Both the position numbers and the translations under genes were made by a program. Of a stretch of DNA of 53,917 nucleotides, positions 1-8,292 are shown piece after piece. Origin of the DNA: Bacteroidota bacterium (GTDB taxonomy: Bacteria; Bacteroidota; Bacteroidia; Bacteroidales; UBA6013). The DNA lies in the NCBI GenBank assembly GCA_020048645.1, contig JAIFMG010000070.1, forward strand, positions 1 through 53,917, written 5' to 3'. The first letter of the stretch is position 1; each line of letters starts with the position of its first letter. The notes under the pieces are model-generated. The model was not told where the DNA came from. It saw only the letters and a list, made by a program, of their open reading frames with translations, and did no database searches.

Positions 1-83
1 GGGAAGAAACATTTTCAGGGAGCTCAAAAACACTTTTGACGGCCACAACTTCCTTTCCGTCAAATGCGAGATGACCTAAATAG

Positions 84-527
84 TTACAAAAGAACATCAA
101 AATCGTCAAATTTGTCCCCGATGATGCAATCGCGTTCTGCGATTCAAGCGCCTTGTTGACCGTGCTTCGCAACTTGCTGGCCAACGCTATCAAATATTCC
201 AATCCTGATTCCACAATTGAAATTGGCGCTCAAAAAGACCAAGACAGAACAAAGATTTGGGTGAAAGACCATGGGATTGGCATGTCAGCCAAAAGGCTTT
301 CCAAACTCTTCGACCCTAGCCAGTTTGAAAGTACCTACGGAACGCAGAACGAAAAAGGGACAGGATTGGGTATCAAACTTTGCATGAGTCTTGTCCATGA
401 ATGCCACGGAGATATTTGGGCCGAAAGCGAGGAAGGTGTCGGATCGACATTTTTCGTCGAGCTGCCCTTGTCTCCAGCTACTCACGAAAAATCGGATCTT
501 TCCGCCGAGGACTTTCAATCCTATTGA
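84..527 (+). pseudogene. Histidine kinase C-terminal (HATPase) remnant
   Basis: This is the ATP-binding end of a two-component sensor kinase. Visible are the N box (NLLANAIKYS), the G1-type box (DHGIGM), an F-box region (KLFDP) and the G2 box (GTGLGI). The reading frame resembles kinase sequence from about position 84 (NIKIVKF...), but stops lie just upstream at 72-74 (TGA) and 81-83 (TAG), and no histidine-containing dimerisation domain is visible before the window edge. The only in-frame starts inside are TTGs near 153, which would give a 124-residue stand-alone ATPase domain. I read it as a 5'-broken or truncated kinase; sequence left of the window could change this. Confidence 0.5.
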
Positions 528-585
528 AACAGTTTTATTCCACAACATTTTTCCACCATTCATTCCAAAACAGCCCGGAAATGTC

Positions 586-1275
586 ATGAACAACAAGAAC
601 TTGCTTATCGGAATTGCGATTGCCTTCTCAACCGCCTTGGGTAGTTGCGGAAACAGCAACCAGGAAACGCCAACAAACCAAATGAGCAGCCCAGACAGTC
701 GCGCCGTTGAAAATGCCGAGCCGTTTGACCAGTCTAAGATTGACCAGAAAATCAAGCTGATAGACGCAAGCCTTGTAGGGCTGGAAAAGACCGTTTGCGC
801 GATGGTCGATGGTACCGACATTGAAATCTATCAGTCTGCGGCTAAAGGAATTGATCGCGTCGATGATGTTTTTGAATATGACATCTCATACACCGTTACC
901 TTTTACACAATGTCTGGAAAAATACTCTTGATGGAGTACGATTTGAGCGACAGGGTGGAGGGCTCGACTGCGGATTATCAGAAGTTCTACTTCGAGAATG
1001 GCGAATTGATTTGTCAAACTGTCGATTACAAAAGTTACGACTTGCTGCACGAAGGAACAGCCCCGATAAAAGTGGATGCCTACTATGAGCGTGTTTACTT
1101 TGTGAAGGGTGAGCCAGAGCTTCGCTTGAGGCGGGAAATTTCTACGACCGAAGACAAACTGGAGGACGCCATTTCCAAGGCCGAGTTCAAATCTGTGGCC
1201 TTGGAGGCAGATGAAGAAATCATGGAAAAACAGCAGAAAGACATGGCATGGTTCGTTCAAAACGCCTTGCAGTAA
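586..1275 (+). CDS. Putative lipoprotein of unknown function
   Basis: The 229-residue protein starts at ATG 586, where a lipoprotein signal peptide begins: basic MNNKN, a hydrophobic core, then the lipobox LGSC with the acylated cysteine at residue 21. A longer frame upstream runs through non-coding sequence and the kinase remnant, so it is not used. The mature part is acidic and rich in charged residues, with a central segment of alternating beta-type sequence (residues about 75-190). I recognise no family. It probably sits on the membrane facing the periplasm or the cell surface. It ends just before a strong hairpin. Confidence 0.75.
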   Translation: MNNKNLLIGIAIAFSTALGSCGNSNQETPTNQMSSPDSRAVENAEPFDQSKIDQKIKLIDASLVGLEKTVCAMVDGTDIEIYQSAAKGIDRVDDVFEYDISYTVTFYTMSGKILLMEYDLSDRVEGSTADYQKFYFENGELICQTVDYKSYDLLHEGTAPIKVDAYYERVYFVKGEPELRLRREISTTEDKLEDAISKAEFKSVALEADEEIMEKQQKDMAWFVQNALQ

Positions 1276-1286
1276 GTCCCCCATTC

Positions 1287-1329
1287 ATGAAAAAGCCGCC
1301 TCGACAGTTCGTCAATGCGGCTTTTTCAT
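1287..1329. terminator. Bidirectional terminator
   Basis: A perfect 13-base inverted repeat (ATGAAAAAGCCGC ... GCGGCTTTTTCAT) has A-runs on one side and T-runs on the other. It lies between the lipoprotein gene ending at 1275 and the converging aminotransferase gene ending at 1344, so it can serve both strands. Confidence 0.85.
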
Positions 1330-1343
1330 TCCTCAAAGCTATT

Positions 1344-2660
1344 TCAAAATTTGTGATCAGCTCGAAAGCGCTCCAGTCGGAACGCCAAATCGTCGATCTG
1401 GTCGTCGGAGACCTGCGAGACGCAGGCCCGCAGACCCTCTAGCCGAGAGCTTCCGGTGATGGCCAAAGAAATGGCCGAGATTCCGTAATAAATCAGGCTT
1501 TCAAGCAGTTGAGAGCCTGTCATGCCCGGATAGGAAAAGGTGAAGTAGAAGCCGTCTGCGAGCGGAAGCTCCTCATCGTGGTCATAGACGATGTTGAAGC
1601 CGTTGGCCGTGAACAGGTCCTTCATGCGTTTGGCCCTGTCGCCATAGATGCGGACGGTGTCCACGAAATTGAACTCGCCGTCGTTGGCGGCCTTCAGCAT
1701 GGCCGCCATACCGAACTGGGCGGAGTGCGTAACCCCGGCGGAAAGGGGATAGAGCGCCCCGTAAATCACGCTGTAGCCAAAGCCATCGGTCTTGTAGTAC
1801 CGCTTGAGGTCCGGAAAGCGACGTTCGAACAACTTGTCCGAGACCACCAAGCTGCCGACCCGCTGGCCAGCGTAACTAAAGGCTTTCGAACTGGAAATCA
1901 GGAAGATGTAGTTGTCGGTATAGTTGGCAACAGTGGGTTGGTAGGGAGGTTGGCCAGGCTTGGAGTAGTCGTTCCGAAAGTCCATGCCGAAATAGGCAAG
2001 GTCTTCAATGACTACAACATCGTACTTGTTGGCCAATTCTCCGATGGTTTGCAGCTCATTCTCGGTAAAGCAAATCCACGCGGGGTTGTTCGGATTGGAA
2101 TACAACAGACTGGAAATCTTGCCTTCAACGATCATGCTTTCGAGCTTGTCGCGCAGCTTGAGGCCACGGTAGTCGTAAACGTCGAAGGAATCAAAATCCT
2201 GGCCCAGCAACTTGAGCTGCTGCTTCTGGACAGGAAAGCCAGGGTCGATGAACAAGGTTCCGCGACGGTCGGCCCGCGTGCGGTTGGCCACCAGGAAAGC
2301 CACCAAAGCGCCCTGCATCGACCCGACGGTCGGCAGACAACCTCTAGGGTCAACGTCTTGATTCAGAAAGAGTTTGACAAAGCGGCTGATTTCGTTTTTG
2401 AGCGGCTCTATTCCCTCGATCATCGGATATTTGGAAGCGACCCCCGACCGAAGCGCTTGGATTTCTGCCAATGTGCCGACCTCGGGAGGCGCCAGGCCGG
2501 GAACGCCCATCTCCATGCGGACAAACCGCTGGCCGGAGTCTTTTTCGATGAGGTTCACCAGCCGTACCAGCTCGCGGATGCTGGCCCCACCCAGATCGGG
2601 CAATCCGGACTCCTCGCGGCGGCGGCGGACTACCTGCGGGTCGATTGGGGTATCTTTCAT
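1344..2660 (-). CDS. PLP-dependent class I/II aminotransferase
   Basis: This is a 438-residue fold-type I pyridoxal-phosphate enzyme. Seen: NPNNP at residues 189-193, Asp220 that should pair with the PLP ring nitrogen, Tyr223, the Schiff-base lysine Lys259 in SSSKAFSYAG, and Arg267 nearby. The family transfers amino groups between amino acids and keto acids; the substrate cannot be read from sequence. It is the last gene of a close minus-strand run, 12 bases after the DUF6976-like gene, which suggests co-transcription. Length and motifs are complete. The association with uncharacterised neighbours hints at a specialised rather than core amino-acid role, but that is inference. Confidence 0.88.
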   Translation of the reverse strand: MKDTPIDPQVVRRRREESGLPDLGGASIRELVRLVNLIEKDSGQRFVRMEMGVPGLAPPEVGTLAEIQALRSGVASKYPMIEGIEPLKNEISRFVKLFLNQDVDPRGCLPTVGSMQGALVAFLVANRTRADRRGTLFIDPGFPVQKQQLKLLGQDFDSFDVYDYRGLKLRDKLESMIVEGKISSLLYSNPNNPAWICFTENELQTIGELANKYDVVVIEDLAYFGMDFRNDYSKPGQPPYQPTVANYTDNYIFLISSSKAFSYAGQRVGSLVVSDKLFERRFPDLKRYYKTDGFGYSVIYGALYPLSAGVTHSAQFGMAAMLKAANDGEFNFVDTVRIYGDRAKRMKDLFTANGFNIVYDHDEELPLADGFYFTFSYPGMTGSQLLESLIYYGISAISLAITGSSRLEGLRACVSQVSDDQIDDLAFRLERFRADHKF

Positions 2661-2672
2661 TGTTTTGTCTTG

Positions 2673-3668
2673 TTAAGGTTGATTTTTGCTGTGGAAACGC
2701 AAATATACGAGGGTTTGGTTCAAAAGCACATAGCCTATTTCACCAAAAGTGAACGGTCCCGTGAATGGGCCAATGCTTTTGCCCAGCAAGTCCAAATGGA
2801 GAAAATTGAGAACACAGTTGCACGAGGCCAGCAAGTTGGCAGCCTCCGGGGGAAGCATCGAGAGAAATGCGCTCGAAAAATCCTCCGGCGCCGAGGCGAT
2901 GCGGTACTCCACCCGGCAATCGACAGGAGCGAAAAGCCTGACCGTGCCCGCGTCAACGTCAACTGACTGGATGCTCACGTTGATGGCCGCACCCGAGTAA
3001 TCGGCCACTAGTGGAAGCCGCACATCAATTTTTGAATGGCTAAGATACTGTGCGAAATTCGTCGTCAGCCCGTCGATGGTGGCGTTTTCGACGTCAAAAC
3101 CGGCTTGGGGAAACCGTATGACCGGCCCATCGCCCGGTTGGAAAATGTTGATGATTTCAAGGCTTGCGAAGGAATCCGTTGGAAGCCCCACGTGCATGGC
3201 CAGGAGCTTGTCGGTGCTTGCCTTTCCGGTTATTCCATTGAAAACAAAGGGCTTCACCTTACCAACATGTTCCAACTGGACGCCCGCGACCCAACCGATC
3301 ATCGGGGTCATGTAGAGGTCCGGGAGCTGGCTGGCTTGGTTGCCAAAGGCTACATGGATCTCGGAAAATGCTGGAACGACGACAAAGCGGAATGAGTTCT
3401 CAAAACGCTCGGCCGTGAGCTCCGCAAGGTCATCAGGTCCATGTTCGCTCACCTCAAAATATTGGACATAATCGGTGAAATCCTCAACAAAAATATGCTC
3501 TTTGTCAAAAACTCCGCCCTGGGTTCCCATGAAATACGGAATGGTTCCACCAATCCACTTTCCCTTGGGAAGAATTTTCAGATTGTTGTGCTCTCCCGCC
3601 AATACCAAAATCCTTCCTTCGCGAATCAATCGCGCGGTTTGTTCTACGGTTTTTATTTTGTTTTCCAT
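2673..3668 (-). CDS. DUF6976-like conserved protein of unknown function
   Basis: A soluble protein of about 331 residues with no signal peptide or membrane segment. A conserved-looking early motif reads LPKGKWIGGTIPYFM, followed by a Gly-Gly. This pattern matches what I remember of the family DUF6976, also distantly reminiscent of FIST-type sensory proteins; family assignment is from memory. The start is taken as ATG 3668, two bases after the stop of the small upstream gene. A TTG at 3674 would overlap that stop. Either way the two genes look translationally coupled. It is followed after 12 bases by the aminotransferase. Confidence 0.75.
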   Translation of the reverse strand: MENKIKTVEQTARLIREGRILVLAGEHNNLKILPKGKWIGGTIPYFMGTQGGVFDKEHIFVEDFTDYVQYFEVSEHGPDDLAELTAERFENSFRFVVVPAFSEIHVAFGNQASQLPDLYMTPMIGWVAGVQLEHVGKVKPFVFNGITGKASTDKLLAMHVGLPTDSFASLEIINIFQPGDGPVIRFPQAGFDVENATIDGLTTNFAQYLSHSKIDVRLPLVADYSGAAINVSIQSVDVDAGTVRLFAPVDCRVEYRIASAPEDFSSAFLSMLPPEAANLLASCNCVLNFLHLDLLGKSIGPFTGPFTFGEIGYVLLNQTLVYLRFHSKNQP

Positions 3669-3670
3669 GT

Positions 3671-3892
3671 TCAAGAATTGAGGATTGTGGCAATATCATT
3701 GTTAACCAATTTATCGTATTTTGAGCAGAGGGAATGCAACTCTTTGACAGCAGTCTCAACGTTGACTATTTTGTTTGAAACCTGCCATTGTAGCTTGTTG
3801 ATTTCCATCTGGAAAACGAAACTTGAGAACTTGTGTGAGATTTTGCCGGTGACCAAATCTTTCCAAATTTTGGCATTCGAGTCTGGTATCAT
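3671..3892 (-). CDS. Small coupled hypothetical protein
   Basis: A 73-residue protein, mostly helical by composition (KLQWQVSNKIVNVETAVKEL), with no signal or membrane segment. Its stop (TGA, 3673-3671) sits two bases before the ATG of the next gene and overlaps that gene's alternative TTG start, which argues that it is real and coupled. Its base composition is clearly more AT-rich than the flanking genes, as for a recently acquired or fast-evolving gene. I do not recognise a family. Confidence 0.6.
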   Translation of the reverse strand: MIPDSNAKIWKDLVTGKISHKFSSFVFQMEINKLQWQVSNKIVNVETAVKELHSLCSKYDKLVNNDIATILNS

Positions 3893-3917
3893 TTCGCTGC
3901 GGTTTGTTGTTGTAATA

Positions 3918-4349
3918 CTAGGGAATCGGGCTTGAGTTCTTGTCGGAAAGCCATGAAACTGCCTCGTCGTAGTGGCTAAAGATCCTTATCGACACCGAAC
4001 TCGCGTAACGCTCGTCGGCTTCCTTGACAAAGCGGTCGGCCACCATCTTGGCAAAGATGTCAGCAGCTTCCAGAACACCAGTCCGAAAGCTCGGGCGATA
4101 GGCCAGCAGTCGCGGATAATAGCTTTCGGCCAGCCACTTGGACGCTTCGGGTTTGATTACCTTGCGCATGCGGTGGTCGGTCAGCAGGCCAATGGCGCCG
4201 AGCTGCTGGATGTGTACAAAAACGTCTTCGAGCCAGGCGATGTAATCGTTGACTTCGACGTAGCCGTTCCAGACCAGCTCGATGATTTTTGGCTTTGGGT
4301 GGAAGTACACCTCAAGGCGAGGATAGCTTAACAGTTGGGTCTTTTCCAT
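3918..4349 (-). CDS. SpoIIAA/STAS-like small protein (copy 1)
   Basis: A soluble 143-residue protein. The pattern is an N-terminal beta hairpin with an invariant-looking Trp (IIELVWNGYV), a helix, a central strand LLTDHR, then a helix with a conserved KWLAESYYPRL and a C-terminal strand/helix (RIFSHYDEAVSWL). This layout is that of the SpoIIAA-like/STAS-related proteins common in Bacteroidota. The same layout recurs in the protein at 21004-21408 of this window (LLVDSK, QTWFVTEIFP, RYFMTESVAIDWL). The role is unknown; STAS-type folds usually mediate protein-protein signalling. It lies 25 bases upstream of the small gene and 23 bases after the LRR gene. Confidence 0.75.
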   Translation of the reverse strand: MEKTQLLSYPRLEVYFHPKPKIIELVWNGYVEVNDYIAWLEDVFVHIQQLGAIGLLTDHRMRKVIKPEASKWLAESYYPRLLAYRPSFRTGVLEAADIFAKMVADRFVKEADERYASSVSIRIFSHYDEAVSWLSDKNSSPIP

Positions 4350-4372
4350 ACGTTATCTTAATGGTTTTGGGT

Positions 4373-5191
4373 TCAATCAAAAACAATGCTCACCCATGGA
4401 AGCATCTCCGTCAACTGCAATTGGCGGGGCACCGAAAGAGGTATCCAGCGGAGGTCGAGGTACTTGAGCTGCTTGAGGCGGGCCAATTCTTCGGGCAGGC
4501 TCTCGAATGGGTTGCCTTGCAGGCAAAGCTCTTCCAAGTGGTAGAAATTGCCAAGCTGGGGCGGGAGGTAGGACAGGCCATTGGAGGAGAGGTCGAGCAG
4601 CTTGAGGCGAGGCAGGCGGGCAAGCGAGTCCACCAAGCCGGCGCCTTTGAGACGATTGCGCCCCAGACGCAGCACCTCCAGGCTGTCCATCAGCCAGAGC
4701 CCCTTGGGCAAGGCCGCGATGGAGTTGCCCTCAAAGTCAAGCTGCTCAAGGTTTTGCAATTTCGTCAGGCTTTCGGGGAAATGAGCGAAGGCGCAATCGT
4801 CGAGCTTCAAGACGCGAAGGTTTTGCAGACGCTCGAAGCAGGCAGGCAGGCTCGAAAGCGGGTTTTCGGACAGGCGGAGGACCTGGAGGCGCTCCAGTCC
4901 ACAAAGCGATTCGGGCAACTGCGAGAAGCGATTCTGCGACAGGTCCAACTCTTGCAGGTTGGGAAAGCTATCCAAAACTGCGATTTCTTCCATGTCCCAA
5001 TCGGACAGGCCAAGTCGAATCACGTTCAGTGGTTCGGATTGGGCGTCCTCGAGGTCGAAAAATATCCTTTGGTTCGCAAGAGTGCTCCAATCCAGCAGGC
5101 TATCAACTTGAGCCGCGACATGCGGATTTGCGGCCAATGTCGTCCAACAAGCTAGAAGGAAAATGTATATCCTACGCATCTTTTCTCGCAT
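4373..5191 (-). CDS. Secreted leucine-rich-repeat protein
   Basis: The mature protein is about seven or eight leucine-rich repeats of 23 residues (LQELDLSQNRFSQLPESL and similar), the short-LRR type found in bacterial surface and secreted proteins. The start at 5191 gives MREKMRRIYIFLLACW, a signal peptide ending near HVAAQ; ATG 5179 is an equally good start. A longer frame opens with GTG at 5272 overlapping the preceding stop, but it runs through an AT-rich spacer and would bury the signal peptide, so I reject it. LRR proteins bind other proteins or glycans; no partner can be inferred. Confidence 0.8.
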   Translation of the reverse strand: MREKMRRIYIFLLACWTTLAANPHVAAQVDSLLDWSTLANQRIFFDLEDAQSEPLNVIRLGLSDWDMEEIAVLDSFPNLQELDLSQNRFSQLPESLCGLERLQVLRLSENPLSSLPACFERLQNLRVLKLDDCAFAHFPESLTKLQNLEQLDFEGNSIAALPKGLWLMDSLEVLRLGRNRLKGAGLVDSLARLPRLKLLDLSSNGLSYLPPQLGNFYHLEELCLQGNPFESLPEELARLKQLKYLDLRWIPLSVPRQLQLTEMLPWVSIVFD

Positions 5192-5268
5192 TATGGCCAG
5201 GGGTTCTGAAGCATTGATTAACAAAAATAAACAAAAAAAGAACATCCGCTGAGCCCGGCCTGGCGAGC

Positions 5269-7518
5269 TCACTTCCGCCGGGCCTCATAAACAGGGTTGT
5301 GCGCTGGGTTGCCACACCACATCCGCCAGCCATCGAGCCGCGAATCTCCCAAATCTAGGGCGAGGATTTTGCCAGAGCGGGTGCCGCAATAGAGCCAGCC
5401 TTTGTGGAAGACGGGCTGTCCGAAAAGCGGCTCGCCTGTCTCAAGCGTTCGGATGAGCCGCCCATCGGTGGGCGAAAAGAACAGGACAGCCCCGCCAGGG
5501 GTGCTCACGACGATTTGGTTCGCAACCACTAGTGGCATGGTGGCGGCCAGCCTCAACATGCGGCCAGCAGCCCGGGCGGCAGGAATTTCGGCCTGCCAGA
5601 TGAGCTTGCCTCCCGCGGGATCGTAGCACAAGAGCCTGCCCCCTACGACGGCGAAGTGCATGCCCAAGTAGTGCAGCGGCCGGGCGCCGTTGTACTCCAT
5701 CTGCTCGTGAAACGCCAGGTCTCGGTGCGGAACATCCAGGAAAGGGCCGGAAACATCGGGAAAGCGTCGCTGCTCGGCTAAAGTGTTGACATCCAGCACG
5801 GCCAGCTCCTGCCTGTCGCGGCTGGCGTTGGCGCGCAAGCTAAGGTGCAGCTCCTGACCGACGACCGTAGGGGGCGAGACCGCGCCCACGGCCCTGGACG
5901 CCAAGAGCTTGCCATCGGCTGCGGCGAAGGCGTAAACTTTGCCGAAAAGGTCTGTCACCAACACTCTTTCGTCGGCATAGACGGCCGCTCCCATGATGTC
6001 TTTGTCCAGCTCGGCCTGCCATTTCACTTGGCCATCGCGTAGGCCGAAGGCCACCAGGGCGAAACCTGATTTCCCATCCATGGGATATGCGGCGAAGACC
6101 ATTCCTTCGCCAACGGTCGGCGTCGTGTACATGTAGCCAGAAAGCCAGGCATTCCAAAGTGCCCTTCCTGTCTGGATATCAATGGCATAAAGCGTACACG
6201 ACTCGGTGATGGCCAGCAGCACGCCCTCCGCGATCACAATGGCCGAGGGATCGTTGTCGGCCAACTCGATTCCCCAGACCGCCTTGCCGTCGCGCAGGTC
6301 GTAGGCGTAGAGCTCGTAGCCGCCGCCGAAGGAGCCCGGCCCGAAAAGCCGCCCATCTTGGAGGGCCAGGCTACCGCATGTCAAATCCGAATTGTCGAAC
6401 ACGATGGAATACCCCTTTTCAATCGGAATGATGTTTCTTGAATTGTCATGAATCATGTTTGAAACATTGCTTTCCAGGAAGTCCTTGCGAAAGCCATTCT
6501 GATCGCGGTTGTTAACGGCCATAAAGGCGCGAATCGCCTCACTGCCCGGATAGCTGAGCGACACCATCTGTCTTTGACGGGTGCCGATGTACGGATAATC
6601 GAAGAAAGTGAGTTCGCGATCGAACTCGAAGTTGAGAGAATAGCGGCTGTTTTTGGGAAGGCTGAAGAAGGCCAGGCCGCTGCTGTTGGTTCGTGCGGCA
6701 TAGACAAGCTGCTCACTGCCAATGACATCCAGCGAAACGAGCTCGTTGGGCAGCGCTTGGCCCAAAAGGTTCTGCACCTGGATACGCAAGGGCACATAGG
6801 TAGAAGTGGGCTCGGTTTCGGCGCGCAGGTTCTGCCAAACGGTGTCGCGCCCAGCCGGATGGACCAGTTGCTCGGGCAGGTAGTCGGCCGTAGTGCGGAC
6901 GGTGAAGCCTGCCTCGGCCGTCACTTGCAACACGCTGAATTTGACCATGTCGCCGACCGCCGTGCTATGCGGCTCGTCGTGCGGGAAGACCAGGCGGGCC
7001 ACTCCTCGGCTGTCGGTGTGGGTGGCAAGAATCTGCCCGGTCTTGAGCGAGCGCATCCGCACTTCGACACCGGGCAAGAGTCGGCCCCCCAGGCCTTTTA
7101 CGGTCATGCTCAGCATGTTCTGGCCACGTCCGGGCTCGTGGGTCATGGGCAGGTCTTGCCAAACCGTATCCTGAAGGCGCTCCCTCGAACGTGCCCAATC
7201 CTCCTCGGAGGGCTCGTAGCGTATCGCCTGCGCGTGGGTGAAGCGGTTGGGCTCCGGCACGCGTATTTCGGCAAAATTTACCTGGCTTGGGAAACTCAGC
7301 CGCACAATGTCACCGGGCTTGGCTTCGATGTTCACCCATCCCCCGTCGCCCGTCAGTTGGTCGTAAGAAGCATCGCCGACCCGCAGGTTGACGGCCAGGC
7401 CGTCCAGGGCTTGGCCTTGCAGGTTCAGCACCCGAACGTACAAGTCAGTGCTCCCGGTTTGGGCATGAAGACCTAAAAAACTGAACATCAGCAAGATGGA
7501 AAGAAATGCGTTTTTCAT
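5269..7518 (-). CDS. Secreted Ig-like/PQQ-type beta-propeller protein
   Basis: The 749-residue protein has a signal peptide at residues 1-20 (ending LHAQ). Residues 21-310 hold three Ig-like/carboxypeptidase-regulatory-like modules (openings at about 25, 136 and 243: LNLQGQALDG, KGLGGRLLPG, QNLLGQALPN). Two nearly identical linkers, DTVWQDL (117) and DTVWQNL (225), follow modules one and two. From about 345 on come roughly six PQQ-type propeller blades, recognised by DxxxGxxxW signatures such as DLRDGKAVWG, DIQTGRALWN and GLRDGQVKWQ. No PQQ cofactor ligands or dehydrogenase motifs are apparent, so it is probably a structural or binding propeller outside the inner membrane. It heads the minus-strand run to 1344. 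Confidence 0.82.
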   Translation of the reverse strand: MKNAFLSILLMFSFLGLHAQTGSTDLYVRVLNLQGQALDGLAVNLRVGDASYDQLTGDGGWVNIEAKPGDIVRLSFPSQVNFAEIRVPEPNRFTHAQAIRYEPSEEDWARSRERLQDTVWQDLPMTHEPGRGQNMLSMTVKGLGGRLLPGVEVRMRSLKTGQILATHTDSRGVARLVFPHDEPHSTAVGDMVKFSVLQVTAEAGFTVRTTADYLPEQLVHPAGRDTVWQNLRAETEPTSTYVPLRIQVQNLLGQALPNELVSLDVIGSEQLVYAARTNSSGLAFFSLPKNSRYSLNFEFDRELTFFDYPYIGTRQRQMVSLSYPGSEAIRAFMAVNNRDQNGFRKDFLESNVSNMIHDNSRNIIPIEKGYSIVFDNSDLTCGSLALQDGRLFGPGSFGGGYELYAYDLRDGKAVWGIELADNDPSAIVIAEGVLLAITESCTLYAIDIQTGRALWNAWLSGYMYTTPTVGEGMVFAAYPMDGKSGFALVAFGLRDGQVKWQAELDKDIMGAAVYADERVLVTDLFGKVYAFAAADGKLLASRAVGAVSPPTVVGQELHLSLRANASRDRQELAVLDVNTLAEQRRFPDVSGPFLDVPHRDLAFHEQMEYNGARPLHYLGMHFAVVGGRLLCYDPAGGKLIWQAEIPAARAAGRMLRLAATMPLVVANQIVVSTPGGAVLFFSPTDGRLIRTLETGEPLFGQPVFHKGWLYCGTRSGKILALDLGDSRLDGWRMWCGNPAHNPVYEARRK

Positions 7519-7565
7519 GGCCTACGAATTTTGATGACCCCAATCGAAATGTCGCCCCAATTGGG

Positions 7566-7573
7566 TAAATTTG
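7566..7573 (+). promoter_or_regulatory. Candidate -7 box for the outer-membrane protein gene
   Basis: TAAATTTG matches the Bacteroidota -7 consensus TAnnTTTG, 25 bases before the ATG at 7598. No good -33 element is visible. A CCCAATTGGG palindrome overlaps its left edge. Confidence 0.4.
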
Positions 7574-7597
7574 TGAAAACGTGAAAAATCTTACCCC

Positions 7598-8203
7598 ATG
7601 AATATACAAAAAATCTTCCAAACAGCGCTGTTGGCCCTCGCACTCGCGCCCGCGGCCCGGGCCCAAAGTGAATCCGCCCTGCTTTCGGAACTGGCACCCG
7701 AGCAGGCGGCGCCCAGCGCGGCGGGCGAGGCCTGGCGCGACCGCGTCAGCACGAGCTGGTCGCTTTCGAGCCATGCCTTCGTGGGCAGTGGCGGCGCCAG
7801 CGGGTTTGGCACCTTCCTCTCGCCAAGCCTCGACTTCCGGCTCAGCCCGACCGTGGGCCTGAGCGCCGGACTGTTCGCAGGTGTGCAGAGCGTCAACAAC
7901 ATGGCCGTGCTGGGGCCGGAAGGCGTCACCCGCCACGATGGCAGCATCACCAGCATGGGCGGCTATGTCTCGGGAAGCAAAATGTTGAGCGACAAGCTGC
8001 GCGTCGGGGGCACTGTATTTTACCAACAAAGCAGCTTTGGAGGGGCCTCGCCCACGATGAACCCGAACGCCTTCCGGGGCGTAGGGGCGTCAGCCGAGGT
8101 GGAGTACCATTTCAACGAGCGTTTCAGCGTGGGAGTCCGGGTGACGCACCAGCAGCAGTTCGGCCAGAACCAATTCGCTCCGAACGAGAGTTTGCGCGAT
8201 TGA
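7598..8203 (+). CDS. Outer-membrane beta-barrel protein
   Basis: A 201-residue protein with a signal peptide (residues 1-22, cut after ARAQ). Alternating strands follow (FLSPSLDFRLSPTVGLSAGLF, KLRVGGTVFYQQ, FRGVGASAEVEYHFNERFSVGVRV), typical of the small OmpW/OmpX-like porin-type barrels of Bacteroidota. It does not end in the aromatic residue classical for barrels; the last residues are NESLRD after a strand ending in QQQFGQ. It is transcribed alone, divergent from the PQQ-propeller gene, and ends before a strong hairpin. The specific function is unknown. Confidence 0.75.
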   Translation: MNIQKIFQTALLALALAPAARAQSESALLSELAPEQAAPSAAGEAWRDRVSTSWSLSSHAFVGSGGASGFGTFLSPSLDFRLSPTVGLSAGLFAGVQSVNNMAVLGPEGVTRHDGSITSMGGYVSGSKMLSDKLRVGGTVFYQQSSFGGASPTMNPNAFRGVGASAEVEYHFNERFSVGVRVTHQQQFGQNQFAPNESLRD

Positions 8204-8229
8204 GGCATTCCTCAAAATTTGACAGATGG

Positions 8230-8278
8230 ACATCGGGAAATGGAAGGCTGGCGCGCTTTCCGTTTCCCGATGTTTTTT
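8230..8278. terminator. Terminator between converging genes
   Basis: The arms ACATCGGGAAA and TTTCCCGATGT (8230-8240 and 8263-8273) are perfectly complementary and followed by TTTTT on the plus strand. The hairpin separates the barrel gene (ends 8203) from the binding-protein gene (ends 8293). Confidence 0.8.
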
Positions 8279-8292
8279 AGGGTGGAAAACCA

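Noticed and set aside
1509-2966. A 485-codon plus-strand frame opposite the aminotransferase gene
   Set aside because: Antisense of a well-supported gene and continues into the next one; no family motifs.
5191-5272. GTG start at 5272 for the LRR protein, overlapping the upstream stop
   Set aside because: The added 27 residues are encoded by an AT-rich spacer and would place the signal peptide inside the protein.
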